A DNA stretch of 48,750 bases from an archaeon (GTDB lineage: Archaea > Nanobdellota > Nanobdellia > SCGC-AAA011-G17 > GW2011-AR20): positions 175,762 through 224,511 of the forward strand of contig NZCT01000024.1 in NCBI GenBank assembly GCA_002688355.1, in the 5' to 3' direction. Made by a program: the position numbers and the translations under genes. The stretch's first letter is position 1. The number at the start of each line of letters is the position of its first letter. Shown here piece by piece: positions 29,569 through 38,739 of the stretch. The notes below the pieces were generated by a model, which was given only the letters and a program-made list of their open reading frames with translations, ran no database searches and was not told where the DNA came from.

Positions 29569-30816
29569 ATGATAGAATTTGAAGAACAACAATTAGGAAC
29601 TCATAAAGTTACTATAGTAAAAGAATACAAAAATCCAAAACATTTGGAAATAGAGCTAACAAATTGTAATTTTTATAGAAATATAAATCAACAACGTCAA
29701 AAGTGGAGTAGTTCTTATATAAATTTTAGAGATATAATATCCAAAGATAAAGAAAACAACACATTAGCATTCTATGACGCAGGAAAATATTCTATAACAG
29801 ATTTAAATGATTCGGGTTTTGTAAATATAAAAACATTAGAAGAATCAATTATTCAGATAGCTAGGTGCGCTATAGAAGGTCAAAAAGGAATAGAAGAAGG
29901 ATTAATAACACCAGATGGAAGCATAACACAATATTTTCAAGATAATAAAAACCGAGAAGAAATTTACAAAGAAATAGAGGAAAGAATTTTACAACCAATG
30001 GTAGAATATGATAGGAAAGGAAAGGAAATTCACCATACAACAAAAGACGATATAATAAATTTTTTTACAGAATTACGTATAAATCAAATTAAATTAATGC
30101 AACAATACATAAAAAACTATAATAAAGGTCTTGTATATATTTATGATTCACATCCTGATAACATTAGAACATCAGATAAAGAATCAAAACAAGTAGTACT
30201 AGCAGATTTAGACTTAGGTTTTCAAACATTTGAACCTGAAGTTTTTATTAGGTTATTACAACCAGGATTTCAATACAATTTAGATCCTAAAATTTTCCCA
30301 TTAAAAGACGAAGTTAAACGTGTTTCAAAAGCTCTAGATTACGCACAATTACAAACTCTTCGTTCTCGTGCTATTATAGATGATAATGAAGATCTTATAA
30401 TTAAGATAGATAGATTCCTAGAAGACAAAACAGTGTTTAAAAGTCTAAAAGAAAATAATGAATTCTACAACTTTATTTCCAGAGAGGAAAAAAATGAATA
30501 CAAATTTTTATCAAATTTAGAATTAATTAGACATCATTTAAAAGAATACAGTAGGAAAACTAAGTTATTAAACCAAAAAAAAGATAATTATGATGATCAA
30601 AATATTTCATTGACAAGAAAATTAGAGAACATGCGTAATAACCATCTAAAAATGTTTAAAATATGGACAACTGCATTAGTATTGACATCAAAAGGATCTG
30701 AAATAATTGGAAAAAGAGATGGATTCTTTATTACAAAAATATTATCACATATTTTACATAAAGAAGATAATAATTTAAGTTTATCAAAAGAATTATATGA
30801 AAAATATATTAATTAG
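29569..30816 (+). CDS. Uncharacterised protein with kinase-like catalytic motifs
   Basis: YIYDSHPDNIRTSDKESKQVVLADLDLGF resembles an APH/protein-kinase-like HxDN...D-x-D segment. Confidence 0.45.
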   Translation: MIEFEEQQLGTHKVTIVKEYKNPKHLEIELTNCNFYRNINQQRQKWSSSYINFRDIISKDKENNTLAFYDAGKYSITDLNDSGFVNIKTLEESIIQIARCAIEGQKGIEEGLITPDGSITQYFQDNKNREEIYKEIEERILQPMVEYDRKGKEIHHTTKDDIINFFTELRINQIKLMQQYIKNYNKGLVYIYDSHPDNIRTSDKESKQVVLADLDLGFQTFEPEVFIRLLQPGFQYNLDPKIFPLKDEVKRVSKALDYAQLQTLRSRAIIDDNEDLIIKIDRFLEDKTVFKSLKENNEFYNFISREEKNEYKFLSNLELIRHHLKEYSRKTKLLNQKKDNYDDQNISLTRKLENMRNNHLKMFKIWTTALVLTSKGSEIIGKRDGFFITKILSHILHKEDNNLSLSKELYEKYIN

Positions 30817-31738
30817 ACTTAAAATTCAAATTTGTTGATTCATAAATAATATTAGTCATATTCATAACAATATTTCTCAAATAATTCAAAACAATAGAAT
30901 CTGATACACTTTTTTCTCTTGATGAAATAATTCTATCTAAAATATCTTCCATTTTACAAAAGATTTTAGCACTTTTATCTAATTCATAATTATAGAACAA
31001 TCCATATATTTGATTAAAATAATCTCCAACCTCATCATATAAAGAAAGAGCATTTTTAGATATGACTATCTTTGAATCAATAATATAGTATATTAGAAAT
31101 TTATATTCATCGGCAGTTTTTTCAATGGAATTAACAAGATTATAGAAAAATGGTGTTTTATCTTTTAAACTTTTATTTTTCAAGATCATACGTAAAGAAA
31201 AATTTGTTAATCTATTAATTGTAACTTCCAAATCTAAAATAGATTTCAAGCCTTTAATATCATTTTTCTTTAAGTATTTTCCCATAGAATCAATTACATT
31301 TTTTGTAACTAAAAATAATCTACGTAAAGTATTATTAAACTCATCTTCTAATTCAGTTGTAACAATTCTTATAACACAATGAGATTTTCCTTGTTCAATA
31401 ATTTCATATCCAATAGAATCTTTAAGGATTTTCTCAATTAAACGCAAATCACCTATATTTTTATATTTAAAAGTAACATGATCATAGCCAGAAGTATATA
31501 AACAAATTATTAATTTCAAAATAAATCTTCCATATTTTTCAATATCTAAAACTATTGATTTAATTTTCTTCTCTTCTGAAATTTTTATTAAAATATTACC
31601 TTCAAATAATTCCAAAAAAACTTGATCACCTTTATTTATTCCAAAGTCCCGTGTCCATTGTGCAGGTAAAGACACAACTAAAGTTGAATTTGCTAGCTGT
31701 ATAACATTTCTTCTCATAAAGTTAATAAATAAAATCAA
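30809..31738 (-). CDS. AbrB-like DNA-binding domain fused to PhoU domain
   Basis: RRNVIQLANSTLVVSLPAQWTRDFGINKGDQVFLELFEGNILI (SpoVT/AbrB) followed by helical PhoU-like region; true start possibly 31720. Confidence 0.82.
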   Translation of the reverse strand: MILFINFMRRNVIQLANSTLVVSLPAQWTRDFGINKGDQVFLELFEGNILIKISEEKKIKSIVLDIEKYGRFILKLIICLYTSGYDHVTFKYKNIGDLRLIEKILKDSIGYEIIEQGKSHCVIRIVTTELEDEFNNTLRRLFLVTKNVIDSMGKYLKKNDIKGLKSILDLEVTINRLTNFSLRMILKNKSLKDKTPFFYNLVNSIEKTADEYKFLIYYIIDSKIVISKNALSLYDEVGDYFNQIYGLFYNYELDKSAKIFCKMEDILDRIISSREKSVSDSIVLNYLRNIVMNMTNIIYESTNLNFKSN

Positions 31739-31758
31739 TATATAAATTTTTATATAAT

Positions 31759-31793
31759 TATATAACTATAAGGAAATATATAAGTTATAAGGA
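31759..31793. repeat. Two tandem direct repeats TATATAA(C/GT)TATAAGGA, 18-nt period
   Basis: 31759-31774 tatataactataagga and 31777-31793 tatataagttataagga, in the PhoU/AbrB divergent promoter region. Confidence 0.6.
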
Positions 31794-31827
31794 TAAGACA
31801 TATAATTAAAATTCTACATTTATTCTT

Positions 31828-32496
31828 ATGGAAAAACACACTAAAACCGTATTAATAGCCTTAACAATAGTAATTATACTAACATTAACAATATCATTAA
31901 TACTAAGTGATAAGGAAGAAGAAAATAATATTCAGACATTAACTATTGATCCAATAGATGAAGCACAAAAGTTTCACAAGTCAAATACAACGAAAAAACC
32001 TACACTAAAAAAAATAATCATAAATTCAAATTTATCTCTAAAAACACTTGAATTAAATCTTGAAGAAAAAAACATAATAATAAAACCAAAAAACGTACAT
32101 ATTAAAGATAATAACTTAAAACTTAAAATTTCTACAGAAGATCAACTATTAATCAAAGAATTTACAGGCAGAATAATTATTAATGAAACTTTATACTTAT
32201 CTGGAAATTTCTTAGAGTATTCAACTCTTCCAATTAATATTCAACAAGAAACACCAATAGAACTATTCATAGATTATTATGAACTAGAAATTGAAGATGT
32301 TACAATAAAAAATTTAGAAGAAACTCATCAAGGAACAATAAGAATAGATAATTCAGAAATAGATTTAAATGAAGATTTGCTTTATTTAAATGAGTTTATA
32401 GGTTCTCTAATTGTAAAAGATAAAAAAATATTTCTTAATGGAAATACAAAATCAATAGAAATAGAAAAAGAGAAGTACAATTTCAAGATAGATTAA
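31828..32496 (+). CDS. Predicted secreted/TM-anchored protein of unknown function
   Basis: N-terminal TM (TVLIALTIVIILTLTISLIL), beta-rich remainder. Confidence 0.55.
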   Translation: MEKHTKTVLIALTIVIILTLTISLILSDKEEENNIQTLTIDPIDEAQKFHKSNTTKKPTLKKIIINSNLSLKTLELNLEEKNIIIKPKNVHIKDNNLKLKISTEDQLLIKEFTGRIIINETLYLSGNFLEYSTLPINIQQETPIELFIDYYELEIEDVTIKNLEETHQGTIRIDNSEIDLNEDLLYLNEFIGSLIVKDKKIFLNGNTKSIEIEKEKYNFKID

Positions 32497-32500
32497 TATA

Positions 32501-32600
32501 TGGGACGAGTGAGATTTGAACTCACGACCCCATGAGCTTCAGTCATGTCTAAGATCAAGTTTATTCAACTTAACGCTCTCCCAGGCTGAGCTACCGTCCC
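32501..32600 (-). tRNA. tRNA-Phe(GAA) with a 26-nt insertion (candidate intron at about 32548-32573) between D-arm and anticodon stem
   Basis: Minus strand: GGGACGG-TA-GCTC-AGCCTGGGA-GAGC-G-[TTAAGTTGAATAAACTTGATCTTAGA]-CATGA-CTGAAGC-TCATG-GGGTC-GTGAG-TTCAAAT-CTCAC-TCGTCCC-A; all four stems form, 74 nt after removal. Confidence 0.88.
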
Positions 32601-32689
32601 ATATTAAAATATCTACTAAAAGATGCTTATTTAAACATTTCCAATAACAAAAGAAAACATTTATTAATAAGAACATATCAAATATAAAA

Positions 32690-33316
32690 ATGGTAAAAAA
32701 AGGGGTAAAGAGTAAAACTACTAAAAAGAGGGTTAAACGAGCTCCTCCTAAGAAAAGTTTACTTAAAAAAGCTGTATCACAAAAACAAAGTAAAACAAAA
32801 ATAGATGTAAATCTTTTACTAAAAAATCAAAATCATCAAAGTTCTTTAACTAGAAAATTATTAGTTGTAGTAGCAATCTTGGCTGCTTTCATTGCTTTAA
32901 TTTCCTTAGGTAATTATTCTGGTAATGTAACAGCTCCAATCGATAGAACATTATTCTCTATAGAAGGAGATATTGGCACACCATATAAAGTAGTAGATGT
33001 TTCGAAAAGCAAAAATTCTGCAGTACAGATAGCATATACAAGCACAATAAAAACAAATGTATTTGTTGAAACTAACGATTGTGATGCTTGGAAAAAAGGT
33101 AAAGATTCTAACAATCATGTACTATATGCAATATCAAATATTAAAAGTGCAAATTTCAAAGTGGGAGACTCTTTACAAAACACAAGACAACAATTAGATC
33201 TTTATCAAACAGAAAATTTATGTTTAATAGTAATAAACAAAGAAACACCATCTTCAGGAAAATTCACTTTAACAGCAACTGAAACCGATAACAACATTTA
33301 TAATATAATAGAATAA
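32690..33316 (+). CDS. Basic N-terminus TM protein of unknown function
   Basis: K/R-rich N-terminus, single TM LLVVVAILAAFIALISLG, predicted extracellular domain. Confidence 0.55.
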   Translation: MVKKGVKSKTTKKRVKRAPPKKSLLKKAVSQKQSKTKIDVNLLLKNQNHQSSLTRKLLVVVAILAAFIALISLGNYSGNVTAPIDRTLFSIEGDIGTPYKVVDVSKSKNSAVQIAYTSTIKTNVFVETNDCDAWKKGKDSNNHVLYAISNIKSANFKVGDSLQNTRQQLDLYQTENLCLIVINKETPSSGKFTLTATETDNNIYNIIE

Positions 33317-33326
33317 TATCTTAAAG

Positions 33327-33851
33327 ATGAGAAGTAAAAAAGGTGCATTAGAACTTTCTATTAATACTATCATAGTTATTGTAATTGGTGTAACAGTTCT
33401 AAGCTTAGGTTTAATTTTTATAAACAATTTATTCAAAGATATGGGTGGAACTGCGGAAGGAGCTTTTGAAAATGCAAATGCTGCATTAGACAAAATAACA
33501 GGAGATGCAGATGAATATTTATTATTAGCTCCAAATAGCATAACTATTGAACATGGAAAAAACAAAGGTGTTTATGCACTAATAACAAATATTGATTCTG
33601 ATGAAACTTTAACAGGATTAAGTGCAGTATTAAGTGTGCCTGATGAAGATAAAGATGATATAGTTTGTAGATTTTTTACTAATAAAAAAACACAAATACC
33701 AGTAAGAGACATAGAGCCTGGCGATAAAGAAAAAATTGGTGTATTGATAGAAACTGAAAAAAATAAACTAGGACCAAAAATATGTACAATTACAGTTTCA
33801 GGAATACCTAGTGACAGTGAATCAAATATTCTCATAAATGTAGAAAAGTAA
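33327..33851 (+). CDS. Class III signal-peptide/pilin-like extracellular protein
   Basis: [32 protein letters not shown]. Confidence 0.7.
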   Translation: MRSKKGALELSINTIIVIVIGVTVLSLGLIFINNLFKDMGGTAEGAFENANAALDKITGDADEYLLLAPNSITIEHGKNKGVYALITNIDSDETLTGLSAVLSVPDEDKDDIVCRFFTNKKTQIPVRDIEPGDKEKIGVLIETEKNKLGPKICTITVSGIPSDSESNILINVEK

Positions 33852-33895
33852 TTCTAAATAAAAACAATTTTAAACATGAACATTTCGATAGTAAA

Positions 33896-35281
33896 ATGCC
33901 TTTAAAATTATACAACACACTAACAAGAAAAAAAGAAATATTCAAACCAATTAAAAAAAATTCTGTTGGCCTTTACACTTGTGGTCCTACTGTTTACAAT
34001 TACGCTCACATTGGAAACCTAAGAACTTACATATTCGAAGATATCTTAAAAAGAGTTTTACTTTACAACAAATACAAAGTCAAACATGTAATGAATATTA
34101 CAGATGTAGGTCATTTAACTTCTGATTCAGATACAGGACAAGATAAAATTGAAAAAGCATCTAAAAAAGAAAATAAAACAGCATGGCAAATTGCTAAGTT
34201 CTACACAAAAGCATTCCTAGAAGATACAAAAAAATTAAACATATTAAAACCAGATATAACTTGTAAAGCAACAGATTACATAAAAGAACAAATAGATTTA
34301 ATAAAAATTTTAGAAGAAAAAGGTTATACTTATGAAATTGAAGATGGAATTTATTTTAACACTTCTAAACTAAAAGATTATGGGAAATTAGCAAAGCTAA
34401 AAATAGAAGAATTAAAAGAAGGTGCTCGTGTTGATGTAGTTAAAGGAAAAAAGCATCATGCAGATTTTGCTTTGTGGAAATTTTCTAAAGAAAGAAGACA
34501 AATGGAATGGCCCTCCAAATATGGCATTGGCTTCCCAGGTTGGCATATAGAATGTTCAGCAATGTCCATGAAATATTTAGGAGAAACTTTTGACATACAT
34601 TGTGGAGGTATAGATCATATTCCAGTTCATCATACAAATGAAATAGCACAAACAGAAGCAGCAACAGGAAAAAAATTCGTAAATTATTGGTTACATGGAA
34701 ATTTCATTGTTCTAAAAGATGATATAAAAATGGCCAAGTCAGGAGAGAACTTCATAACATTAAAAGCATTAGAAGATCAAGGATACACTCCAGAAGATTA
34801 TAGATATTTAACTTTAACTGCAAATTACAGAAAACCAATAATGTTTAGCGAAGAAGCTTTAGAAGGTGCAAAAAATTCTTTAGATAAACTAACAACAAAA
34901 ATATTAGAAATAAAAGCTACAACAAATGAAAGTAATGGAAAAACAGACAAATATGAAAAATTATTTGAAAAAGCAATTAATGATGATCTTAACACACCAA
35001 AAGCATTAGCAATTTTATGGGATTTAATAAAAGATCAAAAAGTAAATAATAAAACAAAATATGATTTAATCTTAAACTTCGATAAAATTTTTGGTTTAAA
35101 TTTAAAAAATATTAAAAAATCTTTAATACCTCAAGAAATAAAAGATTTAGCAGATAAAAGAGAAAAAGCAAGGAAAGAAAACAATTGGGATCTTGCAGAT
35201 ACAATAAGAGACAAAATAACAAAAAAAGGTTATTCAATCGAAGATTCTAATTCAGGATATAAAATAACAAAAAATGTATAA
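33896..35281 (+). CDS. cysS: Cysteinyl-tRNA synthetase
   Basis: [52 protein letters not shown]. Confidence 0.96.
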   Translation: MPLKLYNTLTRKKEIFKPIKKNSVGLYTCGPTVYNYAHIGNLRTYIFEDILKRVLLYNKYKVKHVMNITDVGHLTSDSDTGQDKIEKASKKENKTAWQIAKFYTKAFLEDTKKLNILKPDITCKATDYIKEQIDLIKILEEKGYTYEIEDGIYFNTSKLKDYGKLAKLKIEELKEGARVDVVKGKKHHADFALWKFSKERRQMEWPSKYGIGFPGWHIECSAMSMKYLGETFDIHCGGIDHIPVHHTNEIAQTEAATGKKFVNYWLHGNFIVLKDDIKMAKSGENFITLKALEDQGYTPEDYRYLTLTANYRKPIMFSEEALEGAKNSLDKLTTKILEIKATTNESNGKTDKYEKLFEKAINDDLNTPKALAILWDLIKDQKVNNKTKYDLILNFDKIFGLNLKNIKKSLIPQEIKDLADKREKARKENNWDLADTIRDKITKKGYSIEDSNSGYKITKNV

Positions 35282-35528
35282 AACAATGTTAAAAGCCAGT
35301 ATAATTGGCTATACTCTTGGCGCAGCAATAACTGCTATCTCTGGAATGTGTTTACTAAAATCAGAAATCTATGAAAGATATGGTCTAGAACATATAGTTA
35401 AAGATTCAAAAGAAGATAAAATAATGTTTAACAGTCTAACAACAGGTCTTGCTATTTATTTAACCTCTTTAATTCCTCACGGAATAGCATATTCAAAGCT
35501 CAATAAAGAAGAAAATCTTGAACAATAG
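35274..35528 (+). CDS. Small TM protein
   Basis: 84 aa, two hydrophobic segments, overlaps cysS stop. Confidence 0.45.
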   Translation: MYKTMLKASIIGYTLGAAITAISGMCLLKSEIYERYGLEHIVKDSKEDKIMFNSLTTGLAIYLTSLIPHGIAYSKLNKEENLEQ

Positions 35529-35558
35529 TTTTTTAAAGCTTAATATTTCTATTTTCCT

Positions 35559-35975
35559 ATGGTAACTATATATGATGTAGACACAAATAAGCTAATAGAA
35601 TCAGCTAGTGAAGAAATGAAAAAGCTAGTTAAAGCTCCAGAATGGACAAAATATGTTAAAACAGGTGTTGGAAAAGAAAGAGCACCTATTGACATAGATT
35701 GGTATTACAAAAGAACTGCAGCAATTCTAAGAAAAGTATATATGCGTGGTCCTCTAGGAACAAATAAATTAAGAACATTATTTGGAAATAGAAAAAATAG
35801 AGGCATGCAACCTGAAAGATTTCGTAGAGGTTCTGGTAAAATTATAAGAACTTCACTACAACAACTAGAAGAAGCAAAACTAATCAAAAAAGGCTCAAAG
35901 GGAACTCATAAAGGTCGTTTAATAACAAATGAAGGAGTTAAATTCCTAGATTCAATAGCTAAAAAAGTAAAATGA
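35559..35975 (+). CDS. rps19e: Ribosomal protein eS19
   Basis: PEWTKYVKTGVGKERAPIDIDWYYKRTAAILRKVYMRGPLG. Confidence 0.95.
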   Translation: MVTIYDVDTNKLIESASEEMKKLVKAPEWTKYVKTGVGKERAPIDIDWYYKRTAAILRKVYMRGPLGTNKLRTLFGNRKNRGMQPERFRRGSGKIIRTSLQQLEEAKLIKKGSKGTHKGRLITNEGVKFLDSIAKKVK

Positions 35976-36304
35976 ATGATTTAGATAAATTAAAACAAGA
36001 AAAACTTAAAGAATTACAACAAAATTTAAATCAACAACCACAAGAAAATATACAACAAGAAACACAAATTCAAGATCAAATTAATCAACTAGAAATATTA
36101 ATAAAAAAATACTTAACAAGAGACGCATTATTAAGATATGGAAATATAAAAACAGCAAGTCCAGAAAAAGCAATACAAACATTAACAGTATTAGCACAAT
36201 TAATTCAATTCAAAAAGGAAAACGAAAAAATTTCAGACCAAGAACTTAAAGAAGTATTAATAAAAATACAAGAACCAAAGAAGGAATTTAACATAAGAAA
36301 ATAA
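35972..36304 (+). CDS. PDCD5-family DNA-binding protein
   Basis: LTRDALLRYGNIKTASPEKAIQTLTVLAQLIQ. Confidence 0.9.
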   Translation: MNDLDKLKQEKLKELQQNLNQQPQENIQQETQIQDQINQLEILIKKYLTRDALLRYGNIKTASPEKAIQTLTVLAQLIQFKKENEKISDQELKEVLIKIQEPKKEFNIRK

Positions 36305-36305
36305 A

Positions 36306-36479
36306 ATGGCAAAATTTAAACCACTGGCGAAAAAATTACGTTTAGCAAAGAAGGGTAAACAAACAAAGTGGGCACCATTCTGGACAGTTCAAAAAATTTA
36401 CGGTAGTTCTAGAAGAGTTCATCCAGGAAGACATACTCATGTAAAAAGACATTGGAGAAGATCAAATACTGACGCATAA
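36306..36479 (+). CDS. rpl39e: Ribosomal protein eL39 (57 aa, slightly long)
   Basis: MAKFKPLAKKLRLAKKGKQTKWAPFWTVQKIYGSSRRVHPGRHTHVKRHWRRSNTDA; not in supplied track. Confidence 0.9.
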   Translation: MAKFKPLAKKLRLAKKGKQTKWAPFWTVQKIYGSSRRVHPGRHTHVKRHWRRSNTDA

Positions 36480-36480
36480 A

Positions 36481-37035
36481 ATGGCACCTTTAGAAAGACT
36501 ATACACTGTACCTTTAAGAAAAAGATTTCTAAAAGGACCTAAATATAGAAGAACAAGAAAAGCAGTTATAGCCTTAAGAGAATTTATACAAAAACATATG
36601 AAATCTGAAGATGTTAGAATAGGTTCTCATTTAAATTTGGAAATGTGGAAACATGGTAAACAAAATCCACCATCAAGAATAAAAGTCAAAGCAATTAAAG
36701 ATACTGAAAAAGTAAAAGATAAAGACGTAGAAATAGTAAGAGTTGAATTACCCCATATTAAAATAGAAACTAAAAAGGAAGACAAGAAAGATGATAAAAA
36801 GAAAACAGATAAAAAAGAGGAAAAAGTAGAAACTCCTAAAATAGAAGATAAAAAGGAAGAAACTAAAGAAACAAAACAAGAGAAAGAAAAGAAAGAAGTA
36901 TTAGAACATCCTGATAAAGAAAAACCAACAGTAACAACAGAGAAAAAACAAGCTACAAAAGAACAAGAAACATTACAAAAAACAAAGAAAATAATTTCAG
37001 CAACAGAGAAACCAATTCACGAAAAGAAAAAGTAA
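36481..37035 (+). CDS. rpl31e: Ribosomal protein eL31 with long Lys/Glu-rich C-terminal extension
   Basis: LERLYTVPLRKRFLKGPKYRRTRKAVIALREFIQKHMKSEDVRIGSHLN... then about 90 aa of K/E/T. Confidence 0.9.
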   Translation: MAPLERLYTVPLRKRFLKGPKYRRTRKAVIALREFIQKHMKSEDVRIGSHLNLEMWKHGKQNPPSRIKVKAIKDTEKVKDKDVEIVRVELPHIKIETKKEDKKDDKKKTDKKEEKVETPKIEDKKEETKETKQEKEKKEVLEHPDKEKPTVTTEKKQATKEQETLQKTKKIISATEKPIHEKKK

Positions 37036-37067
37036 ATCTTATATAACCTTATTCTACTAATAATAAC

Positions 37068-37355
37068 ATGATAGAAAAAGAACAAGTTATAGAATATTTG
37101 AAACAAGTCCAAGATCCTGAGTTAAATATAGACGTCTGGACATTAGGTTTAATTTACGATATTAAAATAGCTGAAGATGCTTTAAATATTCAAATGACAT
37201 TTACTACTCCAATGTGTCCCTACGGACCAACATTAGTTGAAAGCATTAAAATGAAACTACTTTCTCTAGAGAAGATTAATCAAGTAGATGTAGAAGTAGT
37301 TTTTGATCCACCTTGGCAACCTAATGACGAATTAAGAGCAATGTTAGGTGTATAA
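37068..37355 (+). CDS. MIP18/DUF59 family Fe-S assembly protein
   Basis: VQDPELNIDVWTLGLIYDI...FTTPMCPYGPTLVESIK...VVFDPPW. Confidence 0.92.
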   Translation: MIEKEQVIEYLKQVQDPELNIDVWTLGLIYDIKIAEDALNIQMTFTTPMCPYGPTLVESIKMKLLSLEKINQVDVEVVFDPPWQPNDELRAMLGV

Positions 37356-37368
37356 AAACAAAATTATT
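37331..37368 (+). repeat. Left copy of direct repeat (3' end of DUF59 gene)
   Basis: attaagagcaatgttaggtgtataaaaacaaaattatt. Confidence 0.9.
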
Positions 37369-38623
37369 CTAAATTTTTTATTATTCTTTTGTAAATTTCA
37401 AATTCTTCCTTAGATAAACACAAATCCTTTGTTGGCCAGAAAGGATCTACATCTTCTCTATTCAGTATGGAAGTTGCTTCAGGAATAATATCTTTTATAG
37501 ATTGAAGTGCCTCTGTGAATATTCCTTTCATAATTAAATCTTCAAAGTTTTCTCCACGACCAGAATCATTAGTTAAAGAATATAAATTTAGACAGCTTGA
37601 ATGCCCATAACCTGCTATGTGATGAGTTAAACTCCAAATATGTTTCTCAGGATATCTTTCACGAACTAAACTATTATTTACTATCCTTGATTGATAATCA
37701 TTATAGATAATTCCAATACAATTTTGTTGAATTTGTAGTTTTTCCTCAAACCCAATTAGCAATCTACTTTGTTCCCATAATTGATAAAGTCCTTTAATAT
37801 CAACCACTTTGGATGCATATTCTATAACATCGTTTCGTATCTGTTCTATCTTTTCTGAATCCATTAACAATATAGAAAACTGTTCCTTTGTTTGAGAGTT
37901 TCCAATTTTATAATTTGAATTCACAGGGATTAGTTTATTCTGGAAATTATAATTCGTTTCATCATGAATAAATACAATAACATCGTTAAGAAATATCCTT
38001 GATGCTTTCTTTTCATTCTTAGAAATTCCAATATCATTATGGTCTGACCAAATAATTAGCGCTCTTGGGTACACAGAAAATAAATAATGTTGCCAAAATC
38101 TCTTTTCATGTTCATCCATATTAGGATTATCATCTAAATTAAGGGATTCAACTACTCTATAAATAGTATCCAACATATTTAGACTATATTCTTCAGAATG
38201 TTCCTTTGATTTCTGAGTTAATTCTTTTTCTATTGAATTAATTACTTTATTTACATTATCCATATCTACAGTAGAGCTTTCAATCTTTTTCTCTAATTCA
38301 TTCATCATTTCAATTAATCCTTCTCTATCATTTTCATTCTCAAAATAAAATATTGATCTATTTTGTAAATCTTTTTTATTCATTAAATCAATTAAGCTTG
38401 CTTTAAATGTTTTGAAATAACTATCTAATTGATTTTTATCATGATCGTCTTTCTGTACATGCTCAACTAAACTAATTAAATTACTTTCTGTATTTTCAAC
38501 ATAATGCAAAAGGTTATCTTTATCCTCTAGATTGTCTCTTTCTATATGATCTTTAATCTGAGCTAAGTGAACATTTATATTTTTAAGGAAATGTAATAGT
38601 TCTTGAATTGCCGTAATCTTCAT
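37364..38623 (-). CDS. 419-aa protein of unknown function, coiled-coil N-terminus; cargo of the repeat-flanked insertion
   Basis: Complete ORF with SD GAGGTG upstream; long acidic/helical N-terminal half; no recognised family. Confidence 0.75.
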   Translation of the reverse strand: MKITAIQELLHFLKNINVHLAQIKDHIERDNLEDKDNLLHYVENTESNLISLVEHVQKDDHDKNQLDSYFKTFKASLIDLMNKKDLQNRSIFYFENENDREGLIEMMNELEKKIESSTVDMDNVNKVINSIEKELTQKSKEHSEEYSLNMLDTIYRVVESLNLDDNPNMDEHEKRFWQHYLFSVYPRALIIWSDHNDIGISKNEKKASRIFLNDVIVFIHDETNYNFQNKLIPVNSNYKIGNSQTKEQFSILLMDSEKIEQIRNDVIEYASKVVDIKGLYQLWEQSRLLIGFEEKLQIQQNCIGIIYNDYQSRIVNNSLVRERYPEKHIWSLTHHIAGYGHSSCLNLYSLTNDSGRGENFEDLIMKGIFTEALQSIKDIIPEATSILNREDVDPFWPTKDLCLSKEEFEIYKRIIKNLE

Positions 38624-38674
38624 TCACCTCTTTAAATTATATAAATTATTGATATAAAAAGTTATCTCAAAAGG

Positions 38675-38713
38675 ATTAAGAGCAATGTTAGGCGTATAAA
38701 AACTAAAATTATT
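38675..38713 (+). repeat. Right copy of direct repeat (displaced DUF59 3' end)
   Basis: attaagagcaatgttaggcgtataaaaactaaaattatt; one substitution and one 1-nt indel vs left copy. Confidence 0.9.
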
Positions 38714-38739
38714 TAAAACATAATAATTATTCTTTTAAT

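Noticed and set aside
32914-33835. Three - strand ORFs (32914, 33269, 33572)
   Set aside because: Antisense to the two extracellular protein genes; no promoter or SD evidence
35705-35887. ORF on - strand, 60 aa
   Set aside because: Antisense to eS19
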